A program made the translations under genes and the position numbers. Shown here piece after piece: positions 61,271-64,000 of a stretch of DNA of 64,000 nucleotides (position 1 is the stretch's first letter; each line of letters begins with the position of its first letter). The notes below the pieces were generated by a model. The model had not been told where the DNA came from, did not search any database, and saw only the letters and a list, made by a program, of their open reading frames with translations. The stretch lies in NCBI GenBank assembly GCA_041675285.1, contig JBAYTZ010000002.1, positions 62,001 to 126,000 on the forward strand, given 5' to 3'. The stretch is from Candidatus Delongbacteria bacterium. Lineage in GTDB: Bacteria > CAIWAD01.

Positions 61271-61287
61271 ATGAATTATCAATTCAT
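61271..61287 (+). promoter_or_regulatory. operator-like dyad upstream of the cytochrome genes
   Basis: ATGAATT, ATC, AATTCAT: seven-base arms, perfect. It lies about 180 bases before the cytochrome start in A/T-rich DNA and could bind a dimeric regulator. Confidence 0.3.
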
Positions 61288-61468
61288 ATTATGAACCAAT
61301 TCCTGGAGACGTGGCGAAGTTCCTGATTGATGCTGTTCATCATCATTGACTTCGAGCAATTCGCCAGCCGGCTGATGAGAAAGTCTCAGCTTCACTGGTG
61401 ATTTTCTTGACAGCCTGTGTTATCATGTCCCGTGAATTTTCATGCTATCAATTATTTCAGGAATCCGC

Positions 61469-62920
61469 ATGTTGTCTGTTCCCCATCTGCCTTGGTCGCG
61501 CGGCCTGCGAGCGCTCGGCCTGGGACTGCTGCTGTTGAGTGCCGTCCCGGTCTCCGCCGCCGTGCGCCGACCGGCCCCGTCCCGGCCGCACACCGATCAT
61601 GAGAGCTTCTTCCAGACGCCGCTGGGTGACGGTCCGGCGGTGACCCGGGCCTGCCTGCGCTGCCACCCGGACGCGGCGCGCGAAGTGATGGGCACGGCCC
61701 ACTGGAACTGGGTCGGGGATCCCGTCCCCCTGCCCGGCGGCCGGCGCGAGGCCATCGGCAAGAAGAACCTGCTCAACAACTTCTGCATCGGCATCCAGGG
61801 CAACTGGCCGCGCTGCACCAGCTGCCACGCGGGCTATGGCTGGGAGGACGAGCACTTCGACTTCAGCCGCGCCGAGAACGTGGACTGCCTGGTCTGCCAC
61901 GAACACACGGGCGGGGGCTACCGCAAGGGACTGGCCGGGCAGCCCGAAGCCGACGTGGACCTGCTGGCGGCGGCGCGCAGCGTGGGCCGGCCCACCCGCC
62001 AGAACTGCGGCTCCTGCCACTTCAACGGCGGCGGCGGGGACGCCGTGAAACACGGCGACCTGGACCAGAGCCTGCTGCATCCGGAGACGCGCGTCGACGT
62101 GCACATGGGCGGCCACGGCTTCCAGTGCGTGGACTGCCACGCGGGCAGCCACCACGAGCTGCCCGGGCGCGTGATGTCGGTCAGCGTGGACGATCACAAC
62201 CACCTCTCCTGCCTGAAGTGCCACTCCACCGGCGCGCACAAGGACCAGCGCCTGAACGCCCACGAAAACGCCCTGGCCTGCCAGACCTGCCACATCCCCA
62301 GCATGGCCGTGGACGAAGGCACCAAGCTGGACTGGGACTGGTCAACGGCCGGCGACGCCCGCCGGGAGGCGGCCCTGGGCGACCCGCACCGCTACAAGGC
62401 CATCAAGGGCAGCTTCATCTGGGAGGAGGACGTGACGCCCGTCTACGCCTGGTACAACGGCAGCTCCACCCACTACCTGCTGGGGGAGCGCATCGACCCC
62501 AGTCGGCCCACCCGGCTGGCCGGACCCCTGGGCGACATCCGGGACCCCAAGGCCCGGATCTGGCCCTTCAAGCTGCACACGGGCAAGCAGATCTACGACA
62601 CGAAGCACAAGACCCTGCTGGTGCCCAAGACCTACGGCGAAGGCGGCTACTGGACAGACTTCGACTGGGACAAGGCCGCCCGCCTGGGCTGCGAGAAGAC
62701 CGGTCTGCCCTACTCCGGCAGCTACGATTTCGCCCCGACGGAGATGTTCTGGCCTCTCTCCCACATGGTCACCGAGTCCTCCAAGGCCCTGCAGTGCCAG
62801 GACTGCCACGGCAAGCCGGGCCGGATGAACTGGAAGGCGCTGGGCTACCGGGGGGATCCGCTCACCCACGGAGGGCGGCAAGGCCAGCCGGCCCGTGGCC
62901 GCCGGAGGGTCGCCCGATGA
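61469..62920 (+). CDS. octahaem c-type cytochrome of the tetrathionate reductase family
   Basis: A 483-residue secreted cytochrome with a signal peptide (about 1-30) and eight CxxCH haem sites: CLRCH, CTSCH, CLVCH, CGSCH, CVDCH, CLKCH, CQTCH and CQDCH. The text KKNLLNNFCIGIQGNWPRCTSCH and WPFKLHTGKQIYD resemble the octahaem tetrathionate reductase (OTR) of Shewanella, which reduces tetrathionate, nitrite and hydroxylamine in vitro. Its natural substrate is uncertain. ATG at 61469 (AGGA 7-8 bases before) is preferred to one at 61442. It overlaps the next cytochrome gene by ATGA. Confidence 0.85.
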   Translation: MLSVPHLPWSRGLRALGLGLLLLSAVPVSAAVRRPAPSRPHTDHESFFQTPLGDGPAVTRACLRCHPDAAREVMGTAHWNWVGDPVPLPGGRREAIGKKNLLNNFCIGIQGNWPRCTSCHAGYGWEDEHFDFSRAENVDCLVCHEHTGGGYRKGLAGQPEADVDLLAAARSVGRPTRQNCGSCHFNGGGGDAVKHGDLDQSLLHPETRVDVHMGGHGFQCVDCHAGSHHELPGRVMSVSVDDHNHLSCLKCHSTGAHKDQRLNAHENALACQTCHIPSMAVDEGTKLDWDWSTAGDARREAALGDPHRYKAIKGSFIWEEDVTPVYAWYNGSSTHYLLGERIDPSRPTRLAGPLGDIRDPKARIWPFKLHTGKQIYDTKHKTLLVPKTYGEGGYWTDFDWDKAARLGCEKTGLPYSGSYDFAPTEMFWPLSHMVTESSKALQCQDCHGKPGRMNWKALGYRGDPLTHGGRQGQPARGRRRVAR

Positions 62921-64000
62921 AGCGTCCGCTGACCCTGGCGCTGCTGGCCCTGGCGACGCCCGTGCTGGCCGGCCTGCATCCGGCCTTCGTCCTGCTGGAC
63001 AGCGCCGGGCGGCCCGTGTTGGAGAGCGGCGCGCCCTATTCGCCGGACCAGACCTGCGGCGGCTGCCACGACGTGGAGGCCATCCACGAGAGCAGCGTCC
63101 ACGGCTGGCTGGGCGCCGGATTGGAATTCACCGACCAAGAGCGGCGCCAGGCGCGGCCCTGGGAGCGGGGTCCCGCGCCCTATGACCGCTGGGATCCGCT
63201 GCTCTACGCCCCCGGGCCCGCGGGTCCGGAGGCCGACGCGGACTGGCTGAGGCGGGTGGGTCCGCGCCACGTGGGCGGCGGTCCGGCCCTGGCCCTGGGC
63301 CTGGAAGAGGACTGCCTGCTCTGCCACCTGGCATCCGCCAGCGTGGAAGGGCGCCGGGAGGCCCTGCGTCTGGACCGGCCGGCCTGGGCCGCCAGCGCGG
63401 CGCTGCTGCCCACCGGCCTGCTGGAGACCACGGCCGGCGGCTGGCGCTGGCGCCGGGAGGCCTTCGACGCCCAGGGCCAATGGCCCATCGATCTTCTGCC
63501 CCTGGGCGATCCGGACGACGAGCGCTGCGGCCAGTGCCACGGCCTGGTCTGGCAGGAGCGCGACGCCCTGAGCCTGGCGGGGGCGGCGGGCTGGCGGCGC
63601 GATCCCGCCGCGTTCATCTACAGTCCCCAGCGCGTCAGCGACTCCGGCCTGAACCTGGCCGGCAAGCAGGGCCTGGACCGCAGCTGGGACGTGCACGCGG
63701 AGCGTCTGCTGAGCTGCACGGACTGCCACGCCTCCGTGGACAATCCGGCCCGCGCCGCCCTGCCGCGGGAGGACAGCCCGGCGCACCTGCTGGCCGACAC
63801 CCGCGGGCTGGATCCCGGCGAGTTCCTGCACAGCCCCTCCCACCGGCTGGTGGGCGGCTGGCTGAGCGGCCAGGAGACGGATGGCGCCGGACTGACCTGC
63901 ACCGTGTGTCACAGCGCCGAGACCGAGCATGCCTGGCTGCCCAATACGCGCCTGCACCTGCAGGCCTTGAGCTGCGAAGCCTGCCACATCCCCGACCTGC
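62917..64000 (+). CDS. multihaem c-type cytochrome, truncated by the window edge
   Basis: Starts at ATG 62917 inside the stop of the octahaem gene and stays open to base 64000 (361 codons seen). A short signal peptide (MKRPLTLALLALATPVLAG) precedes at least six CxxCH sites: CGGCH, CLLCH, CGQCH, CTDCH, CTVCH and CEACH. It probably transfers electrons to or from the octahaem protein. No specific family is recognised from this part. Confidence 0.85.
   Translation, partial: MKRPLTLALLALATPVLAGLHPAFVLLDSAGRPVLESGAPYSPDQTCGGCHDVEAIHESSVHGWLGAGLEFTDQERRQARPWERGPAPYDRWDPLLYAPGPAGPEADADWLRRVGPRHVGGGPALALGLEEDCLLCHLASASVEGRREALRLDRPAWAASAALLPTGLLETTAGGWRWRREAFDAQGQWPIDLLPLGDPDDERCGQCHGLVWQERDALSLAGAAGWRRDPAAFIYSPQRVSDSGLNLAGKQGLDRSWDVHAERLLSCTDCHASVDNPARAALPREDSPAHLLADTRGLDPGEFLHSPSHRLVGGWLSGQETDGAGLTCTVCHSAETEHAWLPNTRLHLQALSCEACHIPDL

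Larger units (their letters stand above)
61169..61468. other. A/T-richer intergenic region upstream of the cytochrome operon
   Basis: The left end holds the OmpA terminator. From about 61255 the base composition turns A/T-rich. It contains the perfect dyad ATGAATT-ATC-AATTCAT (61271-61287) and TTGACA near 61409, a likely regulated promoter region for the cytochromes; a matching -10 box is not certain. Confidence 0.5.

Overview
The window is high-GC bacterial DNA carrying two unlike blocks. No 16S rRNA gene is present, so the host can only be guessed. A 1027-residue secreted protein with a FlgD-like C-terminal fold, the type-B sdhCAB order, an OmpA protein with TSP3 repeats, DUF1844 and DinB-family genes suggest an uncultured diderm of or near the FCB superphylum. 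It has flagella and multihaem c-type cytochromes.

Positions 1-16805 are one leftward block of about 27 tightly packed, often ATGA-overlapping genes. It reads as the early/replication region of a phage or prophage: sigma-like regulator, OB-type ssDNA-binding candidate, DinG-family Fe-S helicase, a UvsW/XPB-like helicase fused to a RuvC-like nuclease, primase-helicase, RecF/SMC-like ATPase, HU-like protein, Cro/Xre and excisionase-type regulators, a Lar-like zinc protein, many small unknowns and a DEDD exonuclease cut by the left edge. No integrase, structural or lysis gene is visible. A 58-bp exact repeat stands before two gene groups of this block. Four of its proteins end in acidic D-x-P-F tails like the SSB C-terminal peptide.

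Positions 16806-19316 form a transition zone: short direct and inverted repeats, a tiny leader-like ORF, a 75-residue HNH protein and a Fic AMP-transferase, with lower GC than either side. A tRNA-Lys(CTT) with its own promoter and terminator begins the host-like chromosome.

Positions 19490-35511 hold, in order, a split B12-dependent ribonucleotide reductase (nrdJ plus a separate TSCPD protein), the sdhCAB operon, and a leftward group of pyrimidine-nucleoside phosphorylase, lipoprotein and GH53 galactanase. Next comes a leftward operon: bifunctional nuclease, degenerate histidine kinase, DUF1844, phosphohexomutase, EutN/CcmL shell vertex protein and deoxyribose-phosphate aldolase. The aldolase starts with a helix resembling a microcompartment encapsulation peptide, so deoxynucleoside breakdown may be compartmentalised in this organism.

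Positions 36074-44067 carry a flagellar cluster (fliD, fliS, a small protein, flgM-like), PEP carboxylase and a conserved 591-residue protein of unknown function. Positions 44299-53092 carry adenosine deaminase followed by an overlapping three-gene signalling operon (1124-residue PAS kinase, single-domain response regulator, 1304-residue hybrid kinase). The remainder has two DinB-like proteins, a TRIC-type channel, a hemolysin III protein, the large secreted protein, the OmpA protein and two overlapping multihaem cytochromes, the first of the octahaem tetrathionate-reductase type, the second cut by the right edge. Intergenic regions hold a two-hairpin repeat family, a terminal-inverted-repeat element and an attenuator-like RNA.
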